DNA from: Achromobacter ruhlandii
GTDB taxonomy: Bacteria; Pseudomonadota; Gammaproteobacteria; Burkholderiales; Burkholderiaceae_B
Assembly: GCF_902859695.1 (NCBI RefSeq)
Contig: NZ_CADIJL010000001.1
Span: forward strand, 62,001 to 126,000
Direction of reading: 5' to 3'
DNA length: 64,000 bases
In this document: positions 9,946-19,346 of the stretch, in pieces
How positions within the stretch are numbered: the first letter of the stretch is position 1
Layout of the letters: the number at the start of each line of letters is the position of its first letter
The notes under the pieces: model-generated
Databases searched by the model: none
The model's input: only the letters and a program-made list of their open reading frames with translations
What the model was told of the DNA's origin: nothing
Translations under genes and position numbers: made by a program

Positions 9946-9980
9946 ATTCCCGAAATTCACAAGGCGCTGACGCGACGGCC

Positions 9981-10508
9981 ATGTCGTCCACGGAATCCCT
10001 GGAGCACCGCGAGCTGGGCAGGCTCTATCGCGACCATCACGGCTGGCTGCGCGGCTGGCTGCTGCGGCGCCTGAACGTGCCGGCCGAGGCCGCCGACCTG
10101 GCCCAGGACACCTTCCTGCGGCTGCTGGCCTCGCCGGCGTCGATGGCGCAATTGCAGGGCGTGCGGCAGCCGCGCAGCTTCCTGGCCACGGTGGCGCAGC
10201 GCACGCTGGTCGACCACATCCGCCGCCAGGTGCTGGAACGCGCCTGGCTCGAAACCCTGGCGCAGCAGCCCGAGGCCAGCGCCATATCGCCCGAGACGCG
10301 GGCCATCCTGCTCGAGACCATCCGCGAGATCGACGCCATGCTGCACGGCCTGGGCGACAAGGTGCGGCGCGCTTTCCTGATGTCCCAGCTGGAAGGGGCC
10401 AGCTACGCCGAGATCGCCGCCCGCCTGGGCGTGACGGTCAGCTCCATCAAGAAGTACATGGCGCGCGCCACCGAGCATTGCCTGGTGTACGCGCTAGCCC
10501 GGCAGTAG
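9981..10508 (+). CDS. FecI-type ECF sigma factor
   Basis: A 175-residue ECF sigma factor of the iron-starvation group. Region 2 is seen in LYRDHHGWLRGWLLRRL and AADLAQDTFLRLL; region 4 in LEGASYAEIAARLGVTVSSIKKYM, with the VSSIKKYMARA recognition helix typical of FecI. An in-frame upstream extension exists, but the ATG at 9981 gives the normal family length and lies just downstream of the Fur-like box. The anti-sigma gene follows after 6 bp, then the receptor, so the three form a cell-surface signalling cassette in which ferric siderophore binding should activate this sigma factor. Confidence 0.92.
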   Translation: MSSTESLEHRELGRLYRDHHGWLRGWLLRRLNVPAEAADLAQDTFLRLLASPASMAQLQGVRQPRSFLATVAQRTLVDHIRRQVLERAWLETLAQQPEASAISPETRAILLETIREIDAMLHGLGDKVRRAFLMSQLEGASYAEIAARLGVTVSSIKKYMARATEHCLVYALARQ

Positions 10509-10514
10509 GCGGCC

Positions 10515-11465
10515 ATGGCGGACAAGACCATCGCCGCGGCGGCGCAATGGTACGCGCGGCTCTGCGCGGACGACGTCAGCGCGGCCGACGTGGCGGCGCA
10601 TGGGCGCTGGCTGGCGGCCGATCCCGAACATGCGCGCATCTGGAGGCAGGTGGAACGGTTGCGCGGCACGCTGGGAGCCGCGCCGGCGCGCCTGGCTGCC
10701 GACACGCTCAATCGTGCCGACCAGCATTTCTCGCGCCGCCGCGCCGCATTGCGCAACGGACTGGGCGCGGTGGCGCTGCTGGGCGTCGGCGGCCTGGCGG
10801 CCTGGCGCACCCTGCCGACGGAGCGGATGCTGGCCGACTACCGCACCGGGGCGGGCGAGCGCCGCGAACTGCGGCTGGCGGACGGCACCTTGCTCTGGCT
10901 GGACAGCGCCAGCGCGGTCGACGTGACCGTCGACGCCGGCCAGCGGCGCATCTTCGTGCATGCCGGCGAGATCCTGGTCGATACCGACAACGTCCGTCCC
11001 GGCCTGCCGCCCTTGCGCGTGCTCACCGCGCACGGCGCGGTGCGGCCCTTGGGCACGCGTTTCATCGTCACGCGGCAGGACGATCTGACGCGGGTCGCGG
11101 TGCTGCGCCATGCGGTGGCGCTGGAACCCGCGACGGGTGGCGCGCCCGAGATCCTGAAGGCGGGCGAGCAGGGCACGCTGGCGCCCGCGGGGGCGCAGGC
11201 GGCCGGGGCCATCACCGGCGAGCCCGACGCCTGGACGCGAGGCCTGCTGGTGGTCGACAACTGGCGCTTGGACGACTTCATCGCCCGGCTCGACCGTTAT
11301 CGGCCCGGGCTGCTGCGATGCGACGATGCCGTGGCGGCGCTGCGCCTGTCGGGGGCCTTTCCCGTCGACGACACCGACCAGGCGCTGGCCGCCGTGACGC
11401 GCGCGCTGCCTGTGAACATCGTGCGCTTTACCCGTTATTACGTCCGCATCGTCGCCCGCCACTGA
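10515..11465 (+). CDS. FecR-type transmembrane anti-sigma regulator
   Basis: A 316-residue FecR-family protein. The cytoplasmic N-terminal DUF4880-type segment (AAQWYARLCADDVSAADVAAHGRWL) binds the sigma factor. One membrane helix follows near residues 79-97 (AVALLGVGGLAAW). The periplasmic FecR domain has TGAGERRELRLADGTLLWLD and VLTAHGAVRPLGTRF, and a C-terminal STN-like segment (LRLSGAFPVDDTDQAL) contacts the receptor. It is tightly coupled to the upstream sigma gene (6 bp) and 87 bp before the receptor. Confidence 0.92.
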   Translation: MADKTIAAAAQWYARLCADDVSAADVAAHGRWLAADPEHARIWRQVERLRGTLGAAPARLAADTLNRADQHFSRRRAALRNGLGAVALLGVGGLAAWRTLPTERMLADYRTGAGERRELRLADGTLLWLDSASAVDVTVDAGQRRIFVHAGEILVDTDNVRPGLPPLRVLTAHGAVRPLGTRFIVTRQDDLTRVAVLRHAVALEPATGGAPEILKAGEQGTLAPAGAQAAGAITGEPDAWTRGLLVVDNWRLDDFIARLDRYRPGLLRCDDAVAALRLSGAFPVDDTDQALAAVTRALPVNIVRFTRYYVRIVARH

Positions 11466-11552
11466 TTTTTTTTCGCTCGGCATTGTCCTTTTTCCGCGCT
11501 CGTCCGACTTAGCAGGGATTACGTCGGATCTGCCACACGGAAACCTGAGTCC

Positions 11553-13997
11553 ATGCCTTCTGTACCCTTGCTTCGTCACTCCACCAAACTCGCGCCCCTG
11601 GCGCGCGCCCTTGTCATCGCCTTGACCGCCCTGGGCGCCACGCCGTCCGCGCAGGCGCAGGCCGTTTCCAGCGCGCAGGCGTCGCGCCACTACGAGGTGC
11701 CGCCCGGCCCGCTGGGCCTGGCCCTGAGCCGGTTCGCCGCCCAGGCCGGGGTGGTGCTGTCGTTCGACGCCACGCTCACCCAGGGCCGCCAGAGCGCCGG
11801 CCTGCAGGGCGACTATGGCGTGGCCGCGGGCCTGGCGGCGATGCTGTCGGGCACCGGGCTGGAGGCCGTCAACCAGGGCGGCAACCGCTATGGCCTGCGC
11901 GCCGCCAATGCGCAGACCCTGGCGCCGGTCGAAGTGCTGGGCGCGCGCGAACCCGTCCCGAGCGAAGGCACCGATTCGTATACGGTCGGCGTATCGAACA
12001 CCGCCACCCGGCTGCCGATGACGCTGCGCGAGACGCCGCAGTCGGTCTCGGTGATGACGCGCCAGCGGCTCACCGACCAGGGCCTGAACACGCTGGAAGA
12101 CGCCATCGTCAACACCCCGGGCCTGACCTTCAAGAAGAAGGGCTCGGCCGACGACAACGAGAAGGGCCTGTATGCGCGCGGCATGGAAATCACCAACATG
12201 CAGGTCGACGGCGTGCCGACCCACAAGGACTTCAATGCCCTGGGGCTGGACACGGCGCTGTATGACCGCATCGAAGTGGTGCGCGGTTCCACCGGGCTGC
12301 TGAGCGGGGCGGGCAACCCGGCCGCCTCCATCAACCTGGTGCGCAAGCGGCCGACCCGCGAGTTCGAGGCCGGCGTCGGCGCCAGCATCGGGTCATGGGA
12401 CTACAAGCGCACCGAGTTCGACCTGGGCAGCCCGCTGGATGCGTCGGGCAAGCTGCGCGGGCGGCTGGTGGGCGCCTGGCAGGAGGGCGGCTCGTTCATC
12501 GACCGCGTCAAGCAGGATTCGCAACTGCTGTATGGGGTGGTCGAGGCGGACCTGACCGAGCGCACCCTGCTGACCCTGGGCGCGGAATACCAGCGCAAGA
12601 AGTGCACGGCGTGCTCGTACTTCGGCTTTCCCGCGTACTACGCCGATGGTTCCAAGACCGATTTTCGGCAACGGTTCAATTCCGCCACCAACTGGAGCCG
12701 CCAGGAACGCACGCGCTACAACGTCTTCGCCACGCTCGACCACGAGTTCTCGTCATCATGGAAGGGGTCGCTGACGCTGTCGCGCACCGGCGACGACAAT
12801 GACCGCACCTATGGCTGGTTCAGCAGCAACGGCTGGGCCGATCCGCAGACCGGGCAGGGCGCCTCGGTCTGGGTCGCCAAATGGCCGATCCCCAAGACCC
12901 AGAACGCGCTGGACGCCAGCCTCAGCGGCGCCTTCGACGCGCTGGGCCGCCGCCACGACCTGGTGCTGGGCGTGAGCCTGTCGCGCACCCGGGGCGACTA
13001 CGATACCTATCCGCTGTGGACCGCGCCCGGCTATGACCCGGTCATCCCGGACGTGCGCGCCTGGGATGGCGACATGCCGCAACCGCAGTGGCAAGCCACC
13101 GGCAAGCGCTACTACACCGAGAAGCAGAACGCGGTCTATGGCGCACTGCGCCTGCGGCCGACCGACGCGCTGTCGGTGATCCTGGGCTCGCGCATCACCT
13201 GGTGGGACCAGCAGGCCTCCTACACCTACAACGACGGCTCGGCCTATCCGGACAACATGCGCGAGCAGGGCGTGTACACGCCGTATGCCGGCGTGGTCTA
13301 CGACCTGACGCCGACGCTGTCCGCCTATGCCAGCTACACCAGCATCTTCCTGCCGCAACAGGCCCAGACCGTGTCGGGCAGCGGCATTGCGCCGATCAAG
13401 GGCAATACCTACGAGATCGGCCTCAAAAGCGCCTGGCTGGACGGCCGCCTGAACGGCGCGCTGGCGCTGTTCCGCACCCGCCAGGACAACTACGCCATAC
13501 TGGACGGCGACAAGCTGGCCCCCAACGGCGACAACGCCTATGTCGCCGCCAACGGCGCGGTGTTGCGCGGCGTTGAGGCCGAGCTCAGCGGTGAACTCAT
13601 GCCCGGTTGGCAGATGCAGCTGTCGTACGCCTACGTGGACCGCCGCCTGCCGGCGGGCTTCTCGACCCAGGTCGGCCTGCCGCGCCACATCGCCAAGCTC
13701 TACACCACCTACCGCCTGCCCGGCGCCTGGAGCGCGCTGACCGTGGGCGGCGGCGTGCGCTGGGAAAGCCAGAGCGGCTTCACCAGCCGCGGCCCCGGCG
13801 GGCAGCAATTCGATTCCTCGCAGAGCAGCTATGCGCTGGTCGATCTGATGGCGCGCTACCAGTTCAACCGCCAATGGTCGGCCACGCTGAATCTGAACAA
13901 CGTGCTGGACAAGAAGTACTACGCCAGCACCAACGTCTACAGCAATTACTACGGGGCGCCGTTCAGTGCGATGCTGGGGGTGAATTACCGGTATTGA
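11553..13997 (+). CDS. TonB-dependent siderophore transducer/receptor (FhuE/FpvA type)
   Basis: An 814-residue outer-membrane receptor with a signal peptide (ending near AQA), an N-terminal STN signalling domain (about 46-120, from YEVPPGPLGLALSRFAAQA), a plug (TLRETPQSVSVMTRQRL to ASINLVRKRPT) and a 22-strand-type barrel ending in aromatic VNYRY. The plug wording is that of hydroxamate-type siderophore receptors such as FhuE, FoxA and FpvA. The exact siderophore cannot be read from sequence. The STN domain matches the upstream FecI/FecR pair, so the receptor both transports and signals. Confidence 0.92.
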   Translation: MPSVPLLRHSTKLAPLARALVIALTALGATPSAQAQAVSSAQASRHYEVPPGPLGLALSRFAAQAGVVLSFDATLTQGRQSAGLQGDYGVAAGLAAMLSGTGLEAVNQGGNRYGLRAANAQTLAPVEVLGAREPVPSEGTDSYTVGVSNTATRLPMTLRETPQSVSVMTRQRLTDQGLNTLEDAIVNTPGLTFKKKGSADDNEKGLYARGMEITNMQVDGVPTHKDFNALGLDTALYDRIEVVRGSTGLLSGAGNPAASINLVRKRPTREFEAGVGASIGSWDYKRTEFDLGSPLDASGKLRGRLVGAWQEGGSFIDRVKQDSQLLYGVVEADLTERTLLTLGAEYQRKKCTACSYFGFPAYYADGSKTDFRQRFNSATNWSRQERTRYNVFATLDHEFSSSWKGSLTLSRTGDDNDRTYGWFSSNGWADPQTGQGASVWVAKWPIPKTQNALDASLSGAFDALGRRHDLVLGVSLSRTRGDYDTYPLWTAPGYDPVIPDVRAWDGDMPQPQWQATGKRYYTEKQNAVYGALRLRPTDALSVILGSRITWWDQQASYTYNDGSAYPDNMREQGVYTPYAGVVYDLTPTLSAYASYTSIFLPQQAQTVSGSGIAPIKGNTYEIGLKSAWLDGRLNGALALFRTRQDNYAILDGDKLAPNGDNAYVAANGAVLRGVEAELSGELMPGWQMQLSYAYVDRRLPAGFSTQVGLPRHIAKLYTTYRLPGAWSALTVGGGVRWESQSGFTSRGPGGQQFDSSQSSYALVDLMARYQFNRQWSATLNLNNVLDKKYYASTNVYSNYYGAPFSAMLGVNYRY

Positions 13998-14021
13998 TCG
14001 GCTTGTCTTGCAATACGCGAG

Positions 14022-15107
14022 TTATCGGCCTTCCAGCATCAGGCGCGTGCGTTCTTCGGTCGATGGATGGCTGGAAAGCCAGTTCGGGGTGGTGCCAGCC
14101 ACTCTGGACTGCGCCGCCAGGTCTTGCAGCAGCTTTGCCAGCAACGCAGGGTCCTTGCCGGTCTTGCGCATGAGCGCGACGGCGGTGGCGTCGGCATCCC
14201 GCTCGAAATCGCGGGAGTAGGACAGGTCCAGCAGCCCCGTGCCCAGCACGCTGGCTTGGTGCAGCAGGCTGGAGGCATCACCGGTTAAGAACAGCGCCAC
14301 GGTCGACAGGCCCGCCAGCCGGCCAAGACGGCGTATGCCGTGGCGGTGCTGGATGTGGCCGAGTTCATGGGCCAACACGCCCGCAAGGGCCTGGGCTGTT
14401 CCGGCCAGGCGCGCCAGTTCGTCCGTGACGATGACGGGGCCGCCCGGCAGCGCCATCGCGTTGGCGCCCACCAACGGGCCGCCTTGGCGGAACAACAACT
14501 GCGGTGGCGTCGCGCCCAGGTCGGCGTGCACCACGAGTTCATCGAATACGGCCTGGATGGCCCGCCGGGTGTCGGGGGCGAGTTGGCTGGGGCGCAGCAC
14601 AAGGCGATCGAGTGTATGCAGGACGTTGGCGCCGATGCGCGCTTCGGTAGCGGGGGGAACGGTGCGTGCAAGGCTGTCGCCCAGCCAGGGGATGGTCCAG
14701 CGCAGGCTGACGACGAACGCCAGGGTAGCCAAAGCCGCCAGTCCAAGCGCGGCCAGATTGAGGCGCTCCAGGCGATGCAGCAGATGGCTGCGGCGGCCGA
14801 GCAGGCGTTCCAGGCGGTCGACCTGATCGTTGTCATCGGTTTCGAAGACGCTGTCGTCGGGCAGCGTGGCACGCCGGGCTGTCGTGCCGATACGGCTGGA
14901 CCATCGCAGCACGCCGGCCGGCAGCGTGCGGCGCGCCTGGCCGTGCAGCAACGACACGGAGCCATCCGCCTGCCATTGCAGGCTCGCCGGATGGCTGGCC
15001 GCGCTGCCGGCGGCGTAGAGCCGGCCGTGGATGATGACCGATACGGCGTCGCCTGGCGACGCCGGGGAGCCCGCCGGCTCATCCGTGTGGTCAGAGGGCC
15101 GAGACAC
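14022..15107 (-). CDS. M48-family membrane zinc metalloprotease
   Basis: An M48 (HtpX/Oma1-like) peptidase of 361 residues if read from GTG 15107. Zinc ligands are the HELGH box at about 247-251 and the downstream glutamate in SRDFERDAD (about 302). One membrane segment precedes it (LAALGLAALATLAFVVSL). I chose the GTG because GAAGG lies 8 nt upstream and the overlap with the DUF898 gene is then only 17 bp; ATG 15185 is an in-frame alternative with a longer overlap. DUF898 and M48 genes are often paired, so the two probably act together in envelope protein turnover (inference). It is convergent with the TonB receptor gene 24 bp away. Confidence 0.85.
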   Translation of the reverse strand: MSRPSDHTDEPAGSPASPGDAVSVIIHGRLYAAGSAASHPASLQWQADGSVSLLHGQARRTLPAGVLRWSSRIGTTARRATLPDDSVFETDDNDQVDRLERLLGRRSHLLHRLERLNLAALGLAALATLAFVVSLRWTIPWLGDSLARTVPPATEARIGANVLHTLDRLVLRPSQLAPDTRRAIQAVFDELVVHADLGATPPQLLFRQGGPLVGANAMALPGGPVIVTDELARLAGTAQALAGVLAHELGHIQHRHGIRRLGRLAGLSTVALFLTGDASSLLHQASVLGTGLLDLSYSRDFERDADATAVALMRKTGKDPALLAKLLQDLAAQSRVAGTTPNWLSSHPSTEERTRLMLEGR

Positions 15108-16266
15108 CGTCAAAACCTTCGAGCTGGCTGAACTCGGCACCGAAGGCGCCGGGGACATGGGCCAGTTGCCGTGACACGAATTCATCCAGGCCAGGCGCCG
15201 CCAGCACGGTGATGCGCTGCGTCACGTAGCGATACTGGCGCACGCGCGCCCAGGGGTAGGCCAGCCCCAGCGTCAATATGCTGGCCGCGATGCCGGACAG
15301 GGTGATCCAGGTGTAGCGCCAGGGCGCCACGGCGCTGTGCAACCGGTGCCTGCCTTGTAGCGTGCATCGGTTGAGAATTTCATTGTGGGCGCAGGCGCCG
15401 TAGTACAACGCGGCTACGATCAGCGCGGCGTAGAGTGTCGCGAGCAGAACGGGGAAAACGGAGAGGAACATGTGCGGTCCGGCCGAAGGATGGCGATGCG
15501 ACGGGTCGGTAAGCCCCCGCAGCATTTCGGTAAACGAGAACTCGGGATTTGCGGCCTGACCGACCCATTGCGAGGCCAACATTCCGACCAGGCAGACGAC
15601 TATGAATATGCCCATGCCGCGCAGCAATCCGGCATACAGGATCGCCAGGCGAGGGGCGCTGAAGAAGGCGGCGTAGCCGTAACGGTGGCCTCCCGCCACA
15701 TAGCTGGCACGTTGTTGCGTGGCCAGCGGGGTCAGCAGCCCGAGCGTGAAGATAGAGAGCAGCGGCAGACATACGAAGACGAGCAGCGCGCGTCCGTAGC
15801 TGCCCTGAAAGGCGAACCGCACGTTGCTCCAGGAGGTCATGTACGCGCGGAAACCCAGGCTGGCATTGACCAGCCATGGTACGGCCAGCAGGATGAAGAT
15901 CGATAGCAGCCGTTCGGCAAGCGGCCATATCGCGCCGATGAGCGAGACAGCGGCGATGATTGCAATGGCGAGCAGGCGCCCTTTGAATATCTGCCCGCCC
16001 GTGGCGTGATAGTCGAACCCGGCGCCTGCCAGGTAGGTGTGGCCGCGGAACCAGCGCATCGTCCTGACCTTGGCCCAGGCCGACCAGATGCCCAAGGTGC
16101 ATAGCGTCAACAGGACATTCACCGCCCACACGCCAAAGTAATCACGCGCGCGGCCGCGGAACTGCAGCGGCAGCGCTTGTGACGCTTCGTCGGGCACCGA
16201 TGGGAGGGGGGGCGTGCCGCTGGCAGCGTGGGTGCCCGCAGGGGCGGGGGAGGGAAATTGCGACAT
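15091..16266 (-). CDS. yjgN: DUF898 / YjgN-like multispanning membrane protein
   Basis: A 391-residue inner-membrane protein. About eight hydrophobic segments occur, and two copies of the family pattern are visible: FGVWAVNVLLTLCTLGIWSAWAKVR near the N-terminus and ITLSGIAASILTLGLAYPWARVRQY near the C-terminus, consistent with the internal duplication of DUF898 (YjgN). Function is unknown. I start at MSQFPSPAPAG (16266) rather than an ATG 23 codons upstream because the shorter form begins with the usual Pro-rich cytoplasmic tail. The stop overlaps the M48 start, indicating translational coupling. Confidence 0.88.
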   Translation of the reverse strand: MSQFPSPAPAGTHAASGTPPLPSVPDEASQALPLQFRGRARDYFGVWAVNVLLTLCTLGIWSAWAKVRTMRWFRGHTYLAGAGFDYHATGGQIFKGRLLAIAIIAAVSLIGAIWPLAERLLSIFILLAVPWLVNASLGFRAYMTSWSNVRFAFQGSYGRALLVFVCLPLLSIFTLGLLTPLATQQRASYVAGGHRYGYAAFFSAPRLAILYAGLLRGMGIFIVVCLVGMLASQWVGQAANPEFSFTEMLRGLTDPSHRHPSAGPHMFLSVFPVLLATLYAALIVAALYYGACAHNEILNRCTLQGRHRLHSAVAPWRYTWITLSGIAASILTLGLAYPWARVRQYRYVTQRITVLAAPGLDEFVSRQLAHVPGAFGAEFSQLEGFDGVSAL

Positions 16267-16285
16267 CGGACTATCTCGGGAATGG

Positions 16286-16543
16286 CTAACGAAGGGTTTC
16301 GCGGATCGTAGCGATGCAGGCATCGGCGATGCCATCGGATAGGTCTGCTATTGGGACGCGGTCCTCGCGGTTTAGGATAGGTCCGCCAGGTTGTCCGGGG
16401 CTGGACGCGCCATTCAGTACACTTGCCGGTGCGATGATCTCCGGGCGGTTGCCTCCCGCGATGCGCGCCGCAGCCACGCGGGCGGGGCGTCCGTCCTTGC
16501 CCCAACGATATTCCACGGATTCCCTGCCATGCCCGCTGCCCAC
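16286..16543 (-). CDS. possible small protein upstream of yjgN
   Basis: An 85-codon frame ending 19 bp before yjgN on the same strand. The sequence (VEYRWGKDGRPARVAAARI ... IADACIATIRETLR) reads like a folded protein, but third-position GC is lower than in neighbours, I see no good ribosome site, and its start overlaps the divergent gene at 16529. No family recognised. Listed as a weak candidate only. Confidence 0.25.
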   Translation of the reverse strand: MGSGHGRESVEYRWGKDGRPARVAAARIAGGNRPEIIAPASVLNGASSPGQPGGPILNREDRVPIADLSDGIADACIATIRETLR

Positions 16544-17488
16544 GCCACGCTTGCCACCGCGCTGCGCACCCCGGTCGTCTCCGCCGACGACGCGGAAACA
16601 CTAGACGGCTTTTTCAAGCGGCCTGAGGTGCGCGCGTTTTACGAAGATGCCTTGACGTCCGCGCACACCGCCGCCAGCCTGCGGTTCTGCGCCGAACTGC
16701 TGCCGTCCCTGCACCCCAGCCGGGCAGCGGCGCTGGCGCTGATGTGCGGCTCGCTGGTGGAGGACGGCGCCGATCCCGTGCTGCTGTTCCCCGCGTTGCA
16801 GGCGTTGCTGGGCCCGTGGTTGCGGACCCTGCGGCCGTATTGCGCGCTGGAGGTCGAGGATGACGACGACGAGGTCGAGGAGGCCGACCGCCTGGCCTGG
16901 AAAGAGGCGGTGGCGCGGCTTGAAGCCATTCCCGAGGACCGGCGCTGGGAACTCGATGCGCAGGTCGCCGCCATCGACACCCTGGTGCTGCCGATGATGG
17001 CCATGCTGATGCGCGACCAGCGCAATCACCAGGCCTTCGTCGCCGACGCCGAACTGATGGACCTCCTGTACGCCATGACCACGCTCAACGACAACCTGCC
17101 GTTCGAGCAACTGCATTACCTGTGGCTGGCCTCGCGCATCAGCTACGAGGAAGAACTCGTGGTGGTGTTGCCCACCTCCGGCACGGGCTTCGTGGCGCGG
17201 GCGCATGGCATCAACAACAATTTCCACGCCTTCACGCTGTTGCAGAACCTGATGCGCGACCGCGTCCAGGCCCTGGGCGTGCGCCGCGAGATCGCCGCGC
17301 GCGAGCCGGACGCCGAGCGCGACAGCGCCGATTTCCAGTGGTTGCAGGCCGATGCCTATGCGAATGGCGCGCTCGTCAACGACATGCGTTTCGCCTGGGG
17401 CGAGGCGGCGCTGCGCGACAACCTGGCCAGGCACGGCAAGCGCGTGCTGATCGCGCTGGAGACCGAGGACGGCATGCAGCGCAACTGA
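16529..17488 (+). CDS. conserved-looking cytoplasmic protein of unknown function
   Basis: A 319-residue soluble protein with no signal peptide or membrane helix. Notable features are a very acidic patch at about residues 110-121 (EVEDDDDEVEEADR) and a helix-rich remainder (DTLVLPMMAMLMRDQRN, FHAFTLLQNLMRDRVQ). I do not recognise a family. The start ATG follows a longer open frame, but MPAAHATLATALRT is the first ATG with normal codon use downstream of it. It stands alone, divergent from yjgN. Confidence 0.65.
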   Translation: MPAAHATLATALRTPVVSADDAETLDGFFKRPEVRAFYEDALTSAHTAASLRFCAELLPSLHPSRAAALALMCGSLVEDGADPVLLFPALQALLGPWLRTLRPYCALEVEDDDDEVEEADRLAWKEAVARLEAIPEDRRWELDAQVAAIDTLVLPMMAMLMRDQRNHQAFVADAELMDLLYAMTTLNDNLPFEQLHYLWLASRISYEEELVVVLPTSGTGFVARAHGINNNFHAFTLLQNLMRDRVQALGVRREIAAREPDAERDSADFQWLQADAYANGALVNDMRFAWGEAALRDNLARHGKRVLIALETEDGMQRN

Positions 17489-17704
17489 TCGGGCTTCAAC
17501 GGCGCGATCCATGATGCGCAGCAACCGTCGATGACGTTCGTGCGTTATCTGACAGCGGATGAGGTAGCGGCGTACCTGACCTGAGCAGCGGGCAGCGGTG
17601 CCGCGTGGACGGAGGGCGACGAGGCGGGCGGCACGACGCGGTGCAACAGATGAGCAACGGATGTTTCTCTTGTCTTGCGCAGCGCTTTTCATCCACATAG
17701 CATT

Positions 17705-17728
17705 GAAACTCATTTTTATTTGAGTTTC
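17705..17728. promoter_or_regulatory. perfect 8-bp inverted repeat before second ECF sigma gene
   Basis: GAAACTCA, an 8-nt AT-only spacer, then TGAGTTTC: a perfect inverted repeat in an AT-rich island 31 bp upstream of the sigma-factor start. It occupies the place where a Fur site sits in other FecI-type promoters but matches the Fur consensus poorly, so it may be another operator. Confidence 0.5.
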
Positions 17729-17758
17729 TCAAGACGCCCGCCGGTCGGTCGCGTCGGA

Positions 17759-18286
17759 ATGAAGTGGATCGTGACTGCAGCCCATCCCCTGGTCTCGGCC
17801 GTCAAGGCACTCTATGTCGACCATCACGGTTGGCTCGCTTCCTGGCTGCGCCGCCGGTTGGGATGTCCGGAGCAGGCGGCGGATCTGGCCCATGACACTT
17901 TCCTGCGGCTGCTGACGGCCAGGGTTCCCCCCGCCGAGCTCGCCGAGCCGCGGGCCTGGCTGACCACGGCCGCGCGCCGGCTGATGCTCGACCGCCTGCG
18001 GCGACAGCGCGTCGAACAGGCCTATCTCGACGCCATGACGCTGGCGGCGGATGCCTTGCCGCAAGGGGCGCCATCACCCGAGGCGCTGATGAGCGCGATA
18101 CAGGCGGTGGAGCAGCTGGCAGCCGCGCTGGCTGCGCTGGCGCCGAAAGGGCGCGAGGCGTTCCTGCTGCATTACCTGGAAGACCACAGCCAGTTGGTGG
18201 TGGCCGAGCGTCTCGGAATCTCCGTGCGGATGGTGCAGAAGTATCTGGCGCAGGGGCTGGTGCGTTGTCACCGGGTGCTGGCCTGA
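17759..18286 (+). CDS. FecI/HurI-type ECF sigma factor
   Basis: A 175-residue ECF sigma factor. Region 2: ALYVDHHGWLASWLRRRL and AADLAHDTFLRLL. Region 4: LEDHSQLVVAERLGISVRMVQKYLAQGL, where VRMVQKYLA is the FecI-type recognition helix. It is a clear paralogue of the protein at 9981-10508. With the following fecR-like gene and the haem-type receptor it has the hurI-hurR-bhuR order known from Bordetella haem uptake, so it probably turns on the receptor gene when haem is bound outside (inference). Confidence 0.9.
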   Translation: MKWIVTAAHPLVSAVKALYVDHHGWLASWLRRRLGCPEQAADLAHDTFLRLLTARVPPAELAEPRAWLTTAARRLMLDRLRRQRVEQAYLDAMTLAADALPQGAPSPEALMSAIQAVEQLAAALAALAPKGREAFLLHYLEDHSQLVVAERLGISVRMVQKYLAQGLVRCHRVLA

Positions 18287-18326
18287 TGATGGCCGGGCGA
18301 TCCGGTCGCCAACCGGAAGCCGCCGC

Positions 18327-19346
18327 ATGAGGCGCGTGCCGATTCCCGATGCCATCGCCGAACAGGCCGCCCGGTGGGTCGCGCGTCTGAGTTCTGACGA
18401 CGCGGCCGAGCGCGAGGCTGTGCAGCGCGAACTGGAGGCGTGGATGCGGCAGAGCCCCGTGCACGAGGCGGCGGCGCGGGGTATGCGACTGGTGGTGGAC
18501 CGGATGCAGGCTCTGCGCGGCTCGGCGGCGCAATCGGGGGCGCCCGCGCGGGCGGGATTCGAAGCGGCGTTTGCGCATGTGGGCAAGCGCCGCGCGAGCC
18601 GGATGCTGTTCATGATCGGTGCGGCGTTGCTCGTGGCCGCGGCGGGCGGGATGACACTGCGGGTGTATCCCGCGGCCTATCTGATGGCGGATGTGCGCAG
18701 CGTGACCGGCGAGTGGCGCGTCGAGCTGCTGGAGGACGGCTCGCGCCTCACCCTGGCCGGTGACAGCGCGGTAAACCTGCGATTCGACCGCCAGCGCCGG
18801 GAGCTGGAATTGGTGCAGGGACAGGCGCTGATCGAGGTGGCGAAGGACGCGATGCGTCCCTTCGTGGTGCGCACGCGCGAGGCGCGGCTGGTCGCGCTGG
18901 GTACGCGCTTCGCGGTGGATCGGCATGACGGCGTGACGAAGCTGGCAATGATCGAATCGCGCGTGCGGGTGGAGGCGGCCGGCCCGACACCGACGCGAGC
19001 GCTGGTGGTGCGCGCCGGGCAGCGCGTGGCGGTTACGGCACAGGGCGTCGGGCCGATTGCGGCGGTCGATCCCGGCCAGGTGGAGGACGCCTGGAGATTC
19101 CATCAGTTGGCGGTGCGGGACCAGCCGCTGGCGGACGTGCTGGAGGAGCTGAATCGGCACCGGTCCGGCCGCATTTTCTATGACGAGACCGCCTTGGCGG
19201 GGATCCGCATGACGGTGGTGTTGCCATTGGACGATACCGACCGGGCGTTGCGATTGCTGGCCGAGAGCGTACCCGGCCTGACGCTGCGGTTCGCCTCGTC
19301 CTATTTCGTGTGGGTGGGGCGGACCGGAGGCGAAGCGGTCCGCTAG
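18327..19346 (+). CDS. FecR/HurR-type anti-sigma regulator
   Basis: A 339-residue FecR-family protein. The N-terminal sigma-binding part includes QAARWVARLSSDDAAEREAV. A membrane helix lies at about residues 93-113 (MLFMIGAALLVAAAGGMTL). The periplasmic part has VTGEWRVELLEDGSRLTLAG and VVRTREARLVALGTRF, and ends with a receptor-contact segment (IRMTVVLPLDDTDRALRLL). It starts 40 bp after the sigma gene. The receptor follows after 124 bp, a stretch containing a run of nine A residues just after the stop. Confidence 0.9.
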   Translation: MRRVPIPDAIAEQAARWVARLSSDDAAEREAVQRELEAWMRQSPVHEAAARGMRLVVDRMQALRGSAAQSGAPARAGFEAAFAHVGKRRASRMLFMIGAALLVAAAGGMTLRVYPAAYLMADVRSVTGEWRVELLEDGSRLTLAGDSAVNLRFDRQRRELELVQGQALIEVAKDAMRPFVVRTREARLVALGTRFAVDRHDGVTKLAMIESRVRVEAAGPTPTRALVVRAGQRVAVTAQGVGPIAAVDPGQVEDAWRFHQLAVRDQPLADVLEELNRHRSGRIFYDETALAGIRMTVVLPLDDTDRALRLLAESVPGLTLRFASSYFVWVGRTGGEAVR

